Source: Eretmocerus hayati
Taxonomy: Eukaryota; Arthropoda; Insecta; Hymenoptera; Aphelinidae
Assembly (NCBI GenBank): GCA_029851415.1
Contig: CM056744.1
Span: 104,317,338 to 104,381,337, forward strand
Length of the DNA stretch: 64,000 nucleotides
Direction: 5' to 3'
Each line of letters begins with the position of its first letter. Position 1 is the stretch's first letter. The notes beneath the pieces were generated by a model. It ran no database searches and had not been told where the DNA came from. It saw only the letters and a list, made by a program, of their open reading frames with translations. Of the stretch, positions 22,783 to 33,717 are shown piece by piece. The position numbers were made by a program, and so were the translations under genes.

Positions 22783-23556
22783 ATGTCTGGCCAGTTCGCG
22801 CCGTTACTACTGGCGCTACTGTGCGCCATCCTATCTCTAATCAATACCCGCGAGGTATCACAACGTGGTTTACCACTAATACCTTTAAGGGCTGATTTAG
22901 AACCCTCAGCAACTCATCATCATCATCACAAAGAACATCACGGTGAGGATCACGGTGGTAAGGAGCATCATCATCATCATCACGAAGAAGAAGGTGAAAA
23001 AGGTGAAAAGGATCATCACGAACATCATCATCATGATAAAGGTGAACATGGTGAACACGATAAGGGTCATCATGAAGGACACCATGAAGAACATAAGGGA
23101 CATCACAAGCATCATCATGATGAAGAAGGTGAACATGGTGAACACCATGAGGCAGAAAAAGGTCACAAGGGTGGAAAATTTGGTGAAAAAAAGGGTCACA
23201 AAAAGGGACATAAAACTTCAGGATATCATCACAAAATTCACAAGGATGAGTATCACAAGGAACATAAATTTTATGATGATTATCACAAAGGCGGACATCA
23301 TGAGAAACATGGTCATCATCATGGACACCATGGAAGCCATGAAGGTAAACATAAAAAGGGTGGACATCATCACAAGGGACATCATCATGATCACAAGGGT
23401 AAAAAGGGACACGCCTCTAAGGGTCATCATGATGAAGATCACAAAGGGCATCATGGGAAACATGGTCATGAGGAGCACCATCATCACCATGAAAAACACG
23501 AGAAAAAGGGTGGTGCCCATCATGGACACAAGCACCATCACAAAAAAGGACATTGA
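22783..23556 (+). CDS. Secreted histidine-rich protein 1
   Basis: A 257-residue intronless gene. The first 22 or so residues (MSGQFAPLLLALLCAILSLI) form a signal peptide, so the protein is secreted. After residue 44 it is almost entirely His, Lys, Gly, Glu and Asp in HH, HHHH and GHHK-type runs. One block breaks the monotony at residues 142-176: GHKTSGYHHKIHKDEY, then FYD and HEKHG. This block is shared with the other two His-rich genes here and resembles a conserved segment of insect His-rich secreted proteins (I believe the family Pfam lists as DUF4779, from memory). His and acidic runs suggest metal binding or a role in cuticle or glandular secretion, but that is inference. Methionine-rich open frames on the opposite strand are CAT/ATG repeat artefacts. 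Confidence 0.88.
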   Translation: MSGQFAPLLLALLCAILSLINTREVSQRGLPLIPLRADLEPSATHHHHHKEHHGEDHGGKEHHHHHHEEEGEKGEKDHHEHHHHDKGEHGEHDKGHHEGHHEEHKGHHKHHHDEEGEHGEHHEAEKGHKGGKFGEKKGHKKGHKTSGYHHKIHKDEYHKEHKFYDDYHKGGHHEKHGHHHGHHGSHEGKHKKGGHHHKGHHHDHKGKKGHASKGHHDEDHKGHHGKHGHEEHHHHHEKHEKKGGAHHGHKHHHKKGH

Positions 23557-23714
23557 TTTATGTGAATCTGGTCAAATTTGACCTCATTGTTGTGTCTGTG
23601 TTTTTATTGGAATTTGTTTTGTAGACAAGTATAGAGTGGACAAATTTACATATTTGCGTTATTTTTCGTTGATTTGTCGTCTGTTCAATGATAGTATGAG
23701 TGCTGTATTGCTTA

Positions 23715-23720
23715 AATAAA
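23715..23720 (+). terminator. Poly(A) signal of His-rich gene 1
   Basis: AATAAA 159 bases after the stop codon, a normal distance. Confidence 0.7.
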
Positions 23721-25516
23721 GATAAGGATGACAATATATCTGTTTTATTTAATCATACCTATCTCAAGAATTAGACGGAATAACAAGATTTGATCTCAAA
23801 GGATTGGCAACTTTTTCTTCTAAGCACTTGTTCACGAAGGAGGAAGAAAAGATCCCTCAAGAGATCGAGGGCAGAATTCACGGCTGAAAGAATAGTCCAG
23901 CTTGGGAAATATCGTCATAATGATTCTGTCAATTTGATTTTGTACAACTTCAAATAAGCCGCGAGAATCTAATCGTTATGGTTTTCCATTATTAATTTTA
24001 ATTTCATCAATCCTCTCAGCACGTCGTGAATTTTGGACAAACGGGGTACAAATGAATTGGCGATAACTTTAATATAAATCAGAAAAATAATTAAGAATTC
24101 AAAAAATTACTCGAGCCTTCAAAATTTAGAATCCCCACAATTATTCCGGTATCTACTTTTGCACGCTTACTAGATGTACGAAACGAAATATTCACACTCT
24201 TTCATTTCAACTTTCTCAACCTAATTCTGACCCAGATAACTTGAAAAAATAAAAGATTTTCCATACACCGAATTAGGACCCGTGCTAAAAAGGGCCGAGG
24301 AATTGCTTTTTTGAAAGTCACAGTGAGCTACCTTTTCCTTCAACCAAGGCAATCCAAAGTGAGATATTCGAAATCGTGAGTGAATATTAACCGTTCTCGA
24401 CGAATATGGGAAAATTTATCGGACAGCCTTATGCACAGTTCGAGTATCATTTTAATGATAAGTGGAATGAAAATATTAGAACCACTTATTTAATAGGTGA
24501 TCTCTGGAATTGAACAAATTAATGCTGCTTCACCATATGAGAACAAAATTCCTCATTGTGTCATTGCTAAGATAATCCTTGGGACTCATGAAGAATACTG
24601 TGCTAAAAAATAGAGTACCATGGAATACATGTTGTGAATTGCATGAGAAAATCGATCTCGGAAAATATGCACTCTAAATCCCTTGGACGTCATCACGACC
24701 CCGGAGCTTCGGCGTCGCATTTCGAAGTCGAGCTTTGAAGTAACAGACGTCGAAGCTTCGGATTCGATGCGCAAATTTGCACAAACGTAACCTCCTCACT
24801 CAAATGAGCAGTTAGACATGAACGTGATCATTCGGCTCTGCTATCAATGAATATTATAGTCTGAATGCTGAGTGAGCTGAAGAGATTGTTGGTCCTCAAA
24901 AAAATTGAGATGATTCATTTGTTTTTCAAAATTTTCTTCATCACTCCACCAAAAATCTCTACTGGAATTAATAGGGATACTTCTTTGATTAGCCATGCAA
25001 TATTTTGGCATCAAACGCCTCTAGATTTTTCGAGAATGTTTTGCGCAACGATTCGAGGACAATGCAGTAATCGACAAGATATTGGACCTTGAATAGCTCC
25101 AATTTTGGATGGCACTTTTTCATCCATTAGGGCTCCGCAAAATCAAACGAGAGAAGAGCGATTTTTTCTATATTTATTGATGTGAGAGTGACCATACGAA
25201 CAAGACGCTACAGAATATAGTCCATGAACTAATGATCGGCAATTTAGTAAGAATAAATTCACACCAATGAACGAAAATTTATACAAAAAAGTTCACGAAT
25301 CCAATGATGCAAGATTCATCACCTTATCCCTGACTCTAACTACATTACACAAGTTTAATCAACGAATCTCAAACGCAACGATAGCGTGTTAACGTGGCGT
25401 AGCGGTTTCGCATTCACGCCTTCCATTGAGCCCGCCACTTTCGTAATAAAATCACTGAAACCCCGTAAAAAATTGGAAAAGTAATGTCTGGACCACTAGA
25501 CCGATTAATCGACTGT
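23721..25516. other. Spacer between His-rich genes 1 and 2
   Basis: No gene recognised. At 24700-24770 several GAAGCTTCGG/TTCGAAG-like inverted pentamers cluster; they resemble heat-shock elements (nGAAnnTTCn) but are far from any start. Confidence 0.45.
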
Positions 25517-25523
25517 TATAAAA
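25517..25523 (+). promoter_or_regulatory. TATA box of His-rich gene 2
   Basis: TATAAAA, 59 bases before the ATG, nearly the same promoter geometry as gene 1. Confidence 0.75.
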
Positions 25524-25581
25524 TCGCCTACACCTCAATTTTATCTCTATTTCCAATAAACTCAGTTAACGATCAGCCACG

Positions 25582-26340
25582 ATGAGGCTTCGCGCTCTCA
25601 CGTGCGCGTTTGCACTCCTTTTGGCCCTCAGCCATGTAAATTCTAGGGTCTTATGGGGCCCTCAAGAATCAGGTGTTGAAATTTTAGATCTCGTACCTGC
25701 AGCATCTGATCACAAAGGACATCATCACGAAGAAGGTCACGGTGGTGAATCACATGAAAAACATCATCACGAACACGGTGATAAGGGTCACAAAGGTTAT
25801 AAACATCATCATGAGCATCACAAGGGTGAAAAAGGACATCATGATAAAGAAGGGCATCATCATCATTATGAAGATGATGGTGGTCATAAAAAACATCATC
25901 ATCATGACGATGGATATCATCATGAACATCACAAAGGTGAGAAAGGTGAAAAGGGTCACAAGTTTCATGAAAAAGGACACTTTGGAAAAGGTCACAGTAC
26001 TAAAGGACATCATGAAATACACAAGTTAGATGAGTTCAAGAAGGATAAAGATTTTTATGATGAACATCACGATCATGGACATCATGAAAAACATGGTGGA
26101 CATCATCATGATCATCATCACAAGAAAGGTGGACATCACAAGAAGGGTCATCATCATAAGGGACATCATGAAGGACATCATGGTAAAAAAGGACATCATG
26201 AAAAAGGACATCATCATCATGATCACAAAGGACATAAAAAGGAAGGTGGACACAAGGATCATCATCATCATCATCATCATTATGGAAAGAAGGGTGGTCA
26301 TGAGGATCACAAGCATTGGCATCACAAGAAGGGACACTAA
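25582..26340 (+). CDS. Secreted histidine-rich protein 2
   Basis: A 252-residue intronless paralogue of gene 1 in tandem, same strand, 2 kb downstream. The signal peptide is MRLRALTCAFALLLALSHVNS, cleaved before RVLWG or close by. A short non-repetitive stretch (ESGVEILDLVPAASD) precedes His/Lys/Gly/Glu runs. The family block lies at residues 137-171: GHSTKGHHEIHKLDEF, then FYD and HEKHGG. An equivalent of each block residue can be found in gene 1, whereas the flanking repeats differ in length, as expected from slippage of CAT/CAC codons. Function is unknown; extracellular metal binding or matrix formation is an inference from composition. Confidence 0.87.
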   Translation: MRLRALTCAFALLLALSHVNSRVLWGPQESGVEILDLVPAASDHKGHHHEEGHGGESHEKHHHEHGDKGHKGYKHHHEHHKGEKGHHDKEGHHHHYEDDGGHKKHHHHDDGYHHEHHKGEKGEKGHKFHEKGHFGKGHSTKGHHEIHKLDEFKKDKDFYDEHHDHGHHEKHGGHHHDHHHKKGGHHKKGHHHKGHHEGHHGKKGHHEKGHHHHDHKGHKKEGGHKDHHHHHHHYGKKGGHEDHKHWHHKKGH

Positions 26341-26669
26341 TCAAATCTGATTTAAGATGTTGGATCTTCGACTTGAGTGATTTGTGTGTTTTTTTTCTAT
26401 CGATGACTATCGTCCTGATTTTTTACTACAAGTGAAAGATATTGTGATTCATTGTATGTGTTACAATTCTCATATTTTGACATGTTTATGGTTCAAACCC
26501 TTTTCTTTATTGATCTTTCATAGTGCGAGTATGATATACTAATCAAAGTTTGTGACAAAATTCAATTTCGATTTCTTTGAATTTTGTTGATTTGTGGTTT
26601 TCCCTTCAGTCTATCTCGGAAACCTGTCAGAATTATTATACCTTACTGATAACTATGATAATAATGATC

Positions 26670-26675
26670 ATTAAA
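26670..26675 (+). terminator. Possible poly(A) signal of His-rich gene 2
   Basis: ATTAAA about 330 bases after the stop; I saw no AATAAA nearer. Weak. Confidence 0.3.
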
Positions 26676-29600
26676 GCTGAGATGTCTGTATCCACACAAT
26701 CAGGAAATAGAACTCAAAAAAAAATCAAATAACTGTAAAAAAATTTCATCACAGAGCCTCGGGTACTCCAAATAAATCAGACCACCTTTATGATCTTGTT
26801 CGAATCCTAAAAAATCAATGAACTTCAATAATTCCAGATACCTATTTTCAAATTTCTGTCACACTTTGAACTGTGAAAGGCCCAATATCATCAACTTTAG
26901 TGGTTACATCAAATCTCAAACATAAATGTGTATGCTCGACATTTTATCAATTTTTTTAACGCTGTACTTTTTTTTATAAAAATGACCATATTTTATATTT
27001 CTGTATGCTAGTGTACAACATTAAAGTAACCTTTTATAACAACGGATGAATCCATCTTAACTTTTTCATTGAACCAGTATCCTATACGCTTTTGCAACGT
27101 TGCTACGTTTTAGCTTAGCAAGATCGATAAGCCAAGGCTATCATTTTGCAATGGCATATTGCCCAAGCTGTCATTATACAAGGCCAAGCATCGGTTGTTA
27201 ACCGAAATTCACGTCTCTGCATCAGACGCCCTATGGTATACCAGCTTTTGCGGGCTTTGAACTTCATTACTGCAAGCTTGTTATAAGAAAAAAGTGTTTT
27301 ATCGTTTCAAGCTGGCAAATGCTTCCCGAAGAATTACGTTATTCAGACGATAAAGATCAACGCTTTGTGTTCGTTGAAAGTTTTTCTTCCGAATGACTCC
27401 AGATTGGAAATTCTTCCGCAGCATGCTTTACGTACTTTATAATCTTTTTTCTTTTTATTTTGCGGGGAAGCTCTTTGAAATTATTACGATGTGATTCTGA
27501 AAACTTTTCAACGCATCAACAATGAATCGGTGGGTCTTGACTGACCTCGAGTGCCTCTGAGTTCAATGGTTCTTATTTTGATAGACTAAAACAATGACTT
27601 ACTGTGATAGATTTTGTAGGGAAAAGAAAATTAAAGTGTCTGAGTACTGCAATTGACGTGATCGACTCTCGGAATAGCTTGTTGAAGTAATACAATTCTT
27701 GAAAATTCGTGCGGCAAAAGGAATGGAATAATTATCTCCTTGAATTTGAAGACTAGAACTAATAAATCTAAGATTAATCACGTATTGGCGTAGATTGCTC
27801 AAATTTTCCATGAAAATTTTTTCAATGACGTCAGTTTTTCAGTTCAGGTTGATGCATGGTTCTACAAATTTTGAGAAATACAAATATGCAAACACGTATC
27901 AGTATAGATGTTCCTTTCTCATGGACCATCTCGATTACAACAAACGAACTGAGCTTAAATTGAGAGAAAATTGTCAAAAATGAATTCTTTGAGAATGATC
28001 AATGGTGAATTCCACAGATATCAAGTTGTTGATACTTTGTGAGAAAATTAGTCAAAAAATATTACAATTACCTATTGAATACAAATCCTGAGACATGAAA
28101 TTTCTCAAAGCCCAAGTTGCAGACAAAAATTCACAAGCTATTTCGACGCGAATGATAACTCAAAAGACATTATTTCACGGAAGGATAACACATGAAAAAA
28201 ATATCCGCTTCTCAGAACTCCTTATGAGCTATCATATTTCTTTCGATTCTATGGATCGAAATATAAATATCTACCACACCGTGGGAAAATTATTAAATTT
28301 TTTTGGACTCTGAATAAAAATTCTACTCTGTTTGCTCTCTTTCGGCAACAATCGTTTGGAAAGGATAAAATTAAGATTCCCGCAAGTACTGCACGAGAAA
28401 ATTCAATCCAAAACTCAATCAAGAATGAGGGCTCATCTATTTAATTCTGCTTCCCGAGACCTATCAATAACTCCAACCAGGGATGTTCAAATGGACGTCA
28501 TAAGCACCGCAATCGAAGTCCTATTGACCACAGATACAGTGAGCTTATAAGATGTAAGACGCACAAGTTTCACGAGGTTCAAGGGAAGAAATGTAATTTT
28601 TGGTCCAAAGTCACCCCAGTTGACGGTATTATCATTTTGTTTAGGTTAATCACATAATTATCACATGAGTGACTTGCCAATTCTACCAAATGAATCACAA
28701 GAAAGTAAAGTTGTACATATACATCGACAATATGGTACTTCAATACTAAAATCATCGTATAAGTAACATTTATGTCACCGAAAGTTAGTCTTGGAAAGAC
28801 CTCCAGACTTTGAAGGTCAAGATGAAGGTGTCTTTATAGATTGAAAAATTGTCCCATACATCCGTCATTTATTCTTGCCGAGGAGGGAATATCATAGGTA
28901 GTCCCTCACTGCCCCTTTGAACAAAGATATTTCTTTCCCTCGCCGGAGTTCATAAAGGAGAAAATTCCAAAATCGAGCGCATTGGTTTTGGAAGGATTTG
29001 AGTCCATAGTCAAAGCGGATGGTAGGGATTGGAATCAGATACCATAATTTTTATATTTTAGAACTGAGAAACTGCGCAAATCAAGAATAATGGAATGATT
29101 CCACCTTTGAGGAATTTAATGAGTGCAGAATACCTATAAGCTAAATCATGACGAATTACGTTTTAGGCTGAATCAAGACCATTCCCTGAACATTTACGCA
29201 TTTTAGACTGCTTTTATAGATGAGGAAATTTCAAAATTTGTTTCAACAACTCAACAGATCAATGTTTTCTTAGATAGGAACTTTTCCAACAAAACTCATC
29301 TACGGTGTTAAGAGAGTTGTATATTCGATTTTTGAGGATGCATAAACCTACCCACCATAACATTTTGATGATTATTCAGGGTTCAATTTCGAACAACTCG
29401 ACTACTTTGAATGATAGCAATCTTTTTGATGGTAGAATATTTGATCTAGTAATATCAACAATGAAAGAGAATAAATCTTTCACCAATCAGTCGTATTGAA
29501 TCAACAGACTGATTTAATATTTGCCTCTCCGTCTATTCGATCGAAATATTAAAGCAGCGACGAGTGAAGCTCAAAAATTTGGTAACCAATCTAATGCAAG

Positions 29601-30061
29601 CTTTCAACATTATTATTCCATTGAATCTGCATCGAGTAATTTAATTCATCCAAATTTTAAGTGCTTATATAATTTTAAAAATCCTCATCCATGGTTCTAC
29701 CTTTGCATTTTGGCATAAATCATATATAGATGAAGTATATAGTCGATCCATTCGTAGAATTTGAGTCAATCATAATCTTTAGCTTTCAAAAAATTTATTT
29801 TGTTTAAAACTTTAGTATCTGTATGGGATTTCATGTTCATTCCGGTAATAGGATCGCAAGCGAAAAATTTTTCATCGAGCGAGTTACAATATTTACAATT
29901 GATTCGTTCTCTGAATCCGTGTTTATGTATTAAACCAAAATAAATTTGATTACGTTCCAATTTCAAAGTTTCAACGGCACACACTCTTCAACCCACGTTA
30001 TTCCAGAAAGTAACCCTCTGTATTTACACGAATTCAACAGATTTCCTCAAAAATGGAATGT
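26676..30061. other. Gene-poor stretch, possible receptor remnant at its end
   Basis: Mostly featureless. On the minus strand at 29984-29766 an open stretch reads ...GFRERINCKYC...EKFFACDPITG, and about 29690 reads EPWMRIFK. These faintly recall the FVYSYDPFNG...EPFLRVLK order in the intact receptor, so an old receptor fragment is possible. Confidence 0.25.
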
Positions 30062-30065
30062 AAAT

Positions 30066-32479
30066 GAGTAATTTCGGAGCATTTCGGCCAGAGGCGTCAC
30101 CAGGGGGGTCTGGCAAAAATCCCAAGGAATTTATTCCCATCAATACTATGTTTAAAAGGTACAACAAAATTTTTTTGGGATTCTTCCGAAGCCCTCCACG
30201 GGCCCCCTATGGCCCACAGAAGGTCTATTTTAGGCCCTTTTTTGGCCTATTCCTGGAAAATCATAGCTCCGGCTAGACTCAATCTTTTTCCACGTACTTG
30301 GGCGCATTTTCTTTGTTAAGACTAGTACTTTTGAAAAAAAATAGTCCGGGATCAATCATGCAGCCTAGTAACTTCTAGGAGCTATTTGCTGAGAGCAGAT
30401 TTTAGCGATTTTTGGGCCTGCTTCAAAGCGATCTAGCTCCTACTAGACATGAGATAATCGACTTCTGCAGGTGGTCATTTTGAAGGTCTCGAAAAAAACC
30501 TACAATTTGACCACCTGCAGAAATCGATTAAGGGACTTTTTATAGGAGCTATAGCCGATACAAGTTGAGCAGTTTTGTAAAAACGCCAAACTTTGGGCTC
30601 AATTTAAAAAAATGGTTTTTTTCTTTCGACCCCAAACCTGTGCGAATATGTTTTTCGATACCAATACTACCAATTAGAACAATAATCTGGGTGGGTCATT
30701 CAATTCTCGATTTTATTCAGCCAATTTAAAACACCCTCTTTTGACTTTTTGCTTAAAATGCCAACACAAGCATGGCTCGCATATGCTTCCATCTGACTAG
30801 GAGAGTGTTTCAGACCCGAATCACAGATCTCGCTCAAACTCTGGAAATAGTCTCTTTCTTGTGCCAAAAGATGAAATCCAAAATTATAGACCCTAACGCT
30901 CAAGCATTTCCGAGCTACAGCCAAGAACATTAGCATTGCCCATATAGGTCCATGTTGAAAATCATACATATAGGTATACCTACAATGCTTATGTCCTTGG
31001 CTGTGGCTCAGAAATGCTTGAGCGTTAGGGTGTATAATTCTACGTTTCATCTTTTGGTGCTGAAAGGAGACTATTTCCAAATTTTCAGCTAAATCCGTGA
31101 CCCAGATCTGAAACACTCTTCTGGTGAGTTATTGTGCACCATCCTGGCTGGTATCACTTCCCAAAGTACCCCCAAATATGTGTAAGAACTTCCGGAGGCG
31201 AGCCTCAAGTCAGAAGCGAGCTGAAGGTTCAATCCATCAGGTCCGAGATGGGCATTATTTCGTTTATTTTGGGGCAGGCAAGCGAGGTCTCGATTCGTCG
31301 TGTTCTTGCCCACAAACGAGACGAGTGGCTAGAGTAGGAGTACAGCCATGTTTTTCCGACTCAAAATGACCATCTAAACACGATTTTGGGGTCAATTTGC
31401 GCCTAGGATATCATCCAATCCTCAAACAGCGTTCAACTCCGTGATAACAGTTTTTGCGCCTCTACTGCAAAATGACGATGATTTAGGGCTAAACTGACCC
31501 CAGGATCGTGTTGAGATGGTCATGTGGAGTCGGAAAAACATGTATAAATCCCCATTCTAGCCACTCGTCTCGTTTGTGAGCAGAAATACGGGGAATCGAG
31601 CCCTCGTTCGCCTGCCCGAAATTAGACGAAATAATGCCCATTTTGGACCTGATGGATTGAACCTCCAGCTCGCTTCTGAGTTGAGGCTCGCCTCCGGAAG
31701 TTCTTACACATATTTGGGGGTACTTTGGGGAGTAATACCACCCAGGTTGGTGCACAATAGCTCAGATGGAAGCATATGCGAGCCATGCCTGTGTTGGCAT
31801 TTTAAGCAAAAAGTCAAAAGAGGGTGTTTCAAATTGGCTGAATAAAATCGAGAATTGAATGGCCCACCCAGATTATTGTTCTAATTGGTAGTATTGGTAT
31901 TGAAAAACATATTCGCACAGCTTTGGGGTCGAAAGAAAAAAACGATTTTTTTAAATTGAGCCCAAAGTTTGGCGTTTTTACAAAACTGCTCAACTTGTAT
32001 AGCTCCTATAAAAAGTACGATGATCGACTTCTGCAGGTGGTCAAATTGTAGGTTTTTTCAAGACCTTTAAAATGACTACCTGCAGAAGTCGATTATCACA
32101 TGTCTAGTAGGAGCTAGATCGCTTTGAAGCAGGTCCAAAAATCGCTAAAATCTGCTCTCAACAAATAGCTCCTGGAAGTTACTAGGCCGCATGATTAATT
32201 CAGGACCATTGTTTTTTCAAAAGTACTAGTTTTAACGAAGAAAATGCGCCCAAGTACGTGAAAAAAGATTGAGTCTAGCCGGAGCTATGATTTTCCAGGA
32301 AAAGGACAAAGAAGGGCCTAAAATAGACCTTCTGTGGGCCCTAGGGCCCGTGGAGGGCTTCGGAAAAATCCCAAATTTCTTGTACTTTTTGAACATAGCA
32401 TTGATGGGAAAAAAACTTTTTGGGATTTTCGTCAGACCCCCCTGGTGACGCCTCTGGCCGAAATGCTCCGAAATGACTC
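30066..32479. mobile_element. 2.4-kb foldback element
   Basis: Ends GAGTAATTTCGGAGCATT and, inverted, GAGTCATTTCGGAGCATT. AAAT at 30062-30065 and 32480-32483 would be a 4-base target duplication. The arms stay similar to about 31390 and 31500, with the centre near 31430-31450. They carry extra local hairpins (for example TCGACTTCTGCAGGTGGTC with its inverse at 30450-30530, and the mirror set at 32010-32100). The left arm is longer because of the insert at 30797-31124. No protein is encoded. Confidence 0.8.
30797..31124. mobile_element. 328-bp foldback nested in the left arm
   Basis: Terminal arms AGAGTGTTTCAG/CTGAAACACTCT extend to long inverted halves centred near 30960. The uninterrupted partner arm (about 31750-31775) gives the empty site, which shows that only this segment is extra and that TGA (30794-30796, 31125-31127) is a 3-base target duplication. 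Confidence 0.75.
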
Positions 32480-32483
32480 AAAT

Positions 32484-33712
32484 ACGAACAATCACGCATC
32501 AATCCAGTACGAATGAGATGCAAAATCGAAATTCAAGTTTAAAATCTTTCGAGAATCTTTGATCTAGAAACACTCTTGAGGTCTTTACGTTGTTCAGATA
32601 AAATAGCTTGGAACTAAATTTTGTCCAAAAAATGGGAATGGGAGAAAATTCACCACCCCTCCAGCAATCACAAAGTACAAAATTTATTTTCGAGTTTGAA
32701 ATATTGCGGATCTTTATTGAGATTATTCTTTCAGCCTTAGTCCGTTGATTCTAGAAATGATGACTTTTGGCACTCGCAATTATTTTCTGATGGCCAAAAG
32801 ATCGAATCCTAGTGTCAAAACCTTCAAAAAATGGCAAAAAATTAGAGTTGAAAAATTTTTTATCTTCATTTTCTTTCTCCTCAAAGATGGCCAGCTATTG
32901 AGACTTTACTCTCACGCCAACATAATTCAACAACGTCCAAAAGGTATCCCTTATTATTTGCAAAATTTTCCAATGCTTTAATTACTCGTGATCAAGCGAG
33001 TGATCACGAAATATCAAAAATAGCGCCTTTCCCGTGTATTGGACATCAAAAATCAACGGGTTGGCTTTCCTTCAGACAAAACAGCTCAAAATGTAGCACG
33101 TTAAATTTTATTTGGAAAAAAATGGTACATACGAAAAATTACATCAATTCATCACCAACAGAATGCAAAGCCACAACACAAAATTCCTCACATATTTTTC
33201 ACCTTTCAAGGAGACTTTCAAAGAAGAGATGCTTTCTCAATACCTCGAAGGTATTCTACCTCTTTCATCTTCAAATCTCAAAAATCTGTCAAACTCTGAC
33301 CCTGCTCACAGCCCTCAAGAATATCATTATATCCATATCCATCACAATAATTCCAAACCCCCACAAACGTATATGTAAACACACATACAAACACTGTATG
33401 ACTATACTATAACATAGAGAAACCCAAAGGCTATCGTCGTTTGAGAGTTTTGGTTGTCAGTCTCTTCTCTCGTTGCAGCGTTCAGCAAACAAGCCTTTAG
33501 CTTTGCAATTTCAACCTTCCTCTGAGGAGAAGAGACTCTTAGATATATAGGTATATAGAGTTTGAGACTGTGAGACTGAGATTGAAGTAAACCAAGAGAT
33601 GTGTGTGGCTACAAACTTTAATTACTCTATCTCTAAAGCTTTCTCTCAATGTATATGGGTGTACACATCACTTTGGTAAATATAGAACAACGAAATGAGG
33701 TAGAGAGGAATT
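32484..33712. other. Stretch without a recognised gene
   Basis: Open frames at 33112-33412 show no family signal. A TC/GA-rich stretch lies at 33455-33600. Nothing else is supported. Confidence 0.4.
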
Positions 33713-33717
33713 TTATT
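33712..33717 (-). terminator. Poly(A) signal overlapping the GNAT stop codon
   Basis: AATAAA on the minus strand overlaps the TAA stop (33715-33713). If this signal were used, the 3' UTR would be very short; other sites downstream may be used instead. Confidence 0.35.

Noticed and set aside
22906..23581. Methionine/isoleucine-rich open frames in other frames and on the opposite strand of His-rich genes 1 and 2
   Set aside because: They arise from CAT/CAC-GAA-AAG codon repeats read out of frame or as ATG on the complement; no promoter or composition supports them.
24700..24770. Heat-shock element cluster
   Set aside because: GAAnnTTC matches exist, but the nearest promoter is over 700 bases away and the inverted pentamers also fit a decayed hairpin.
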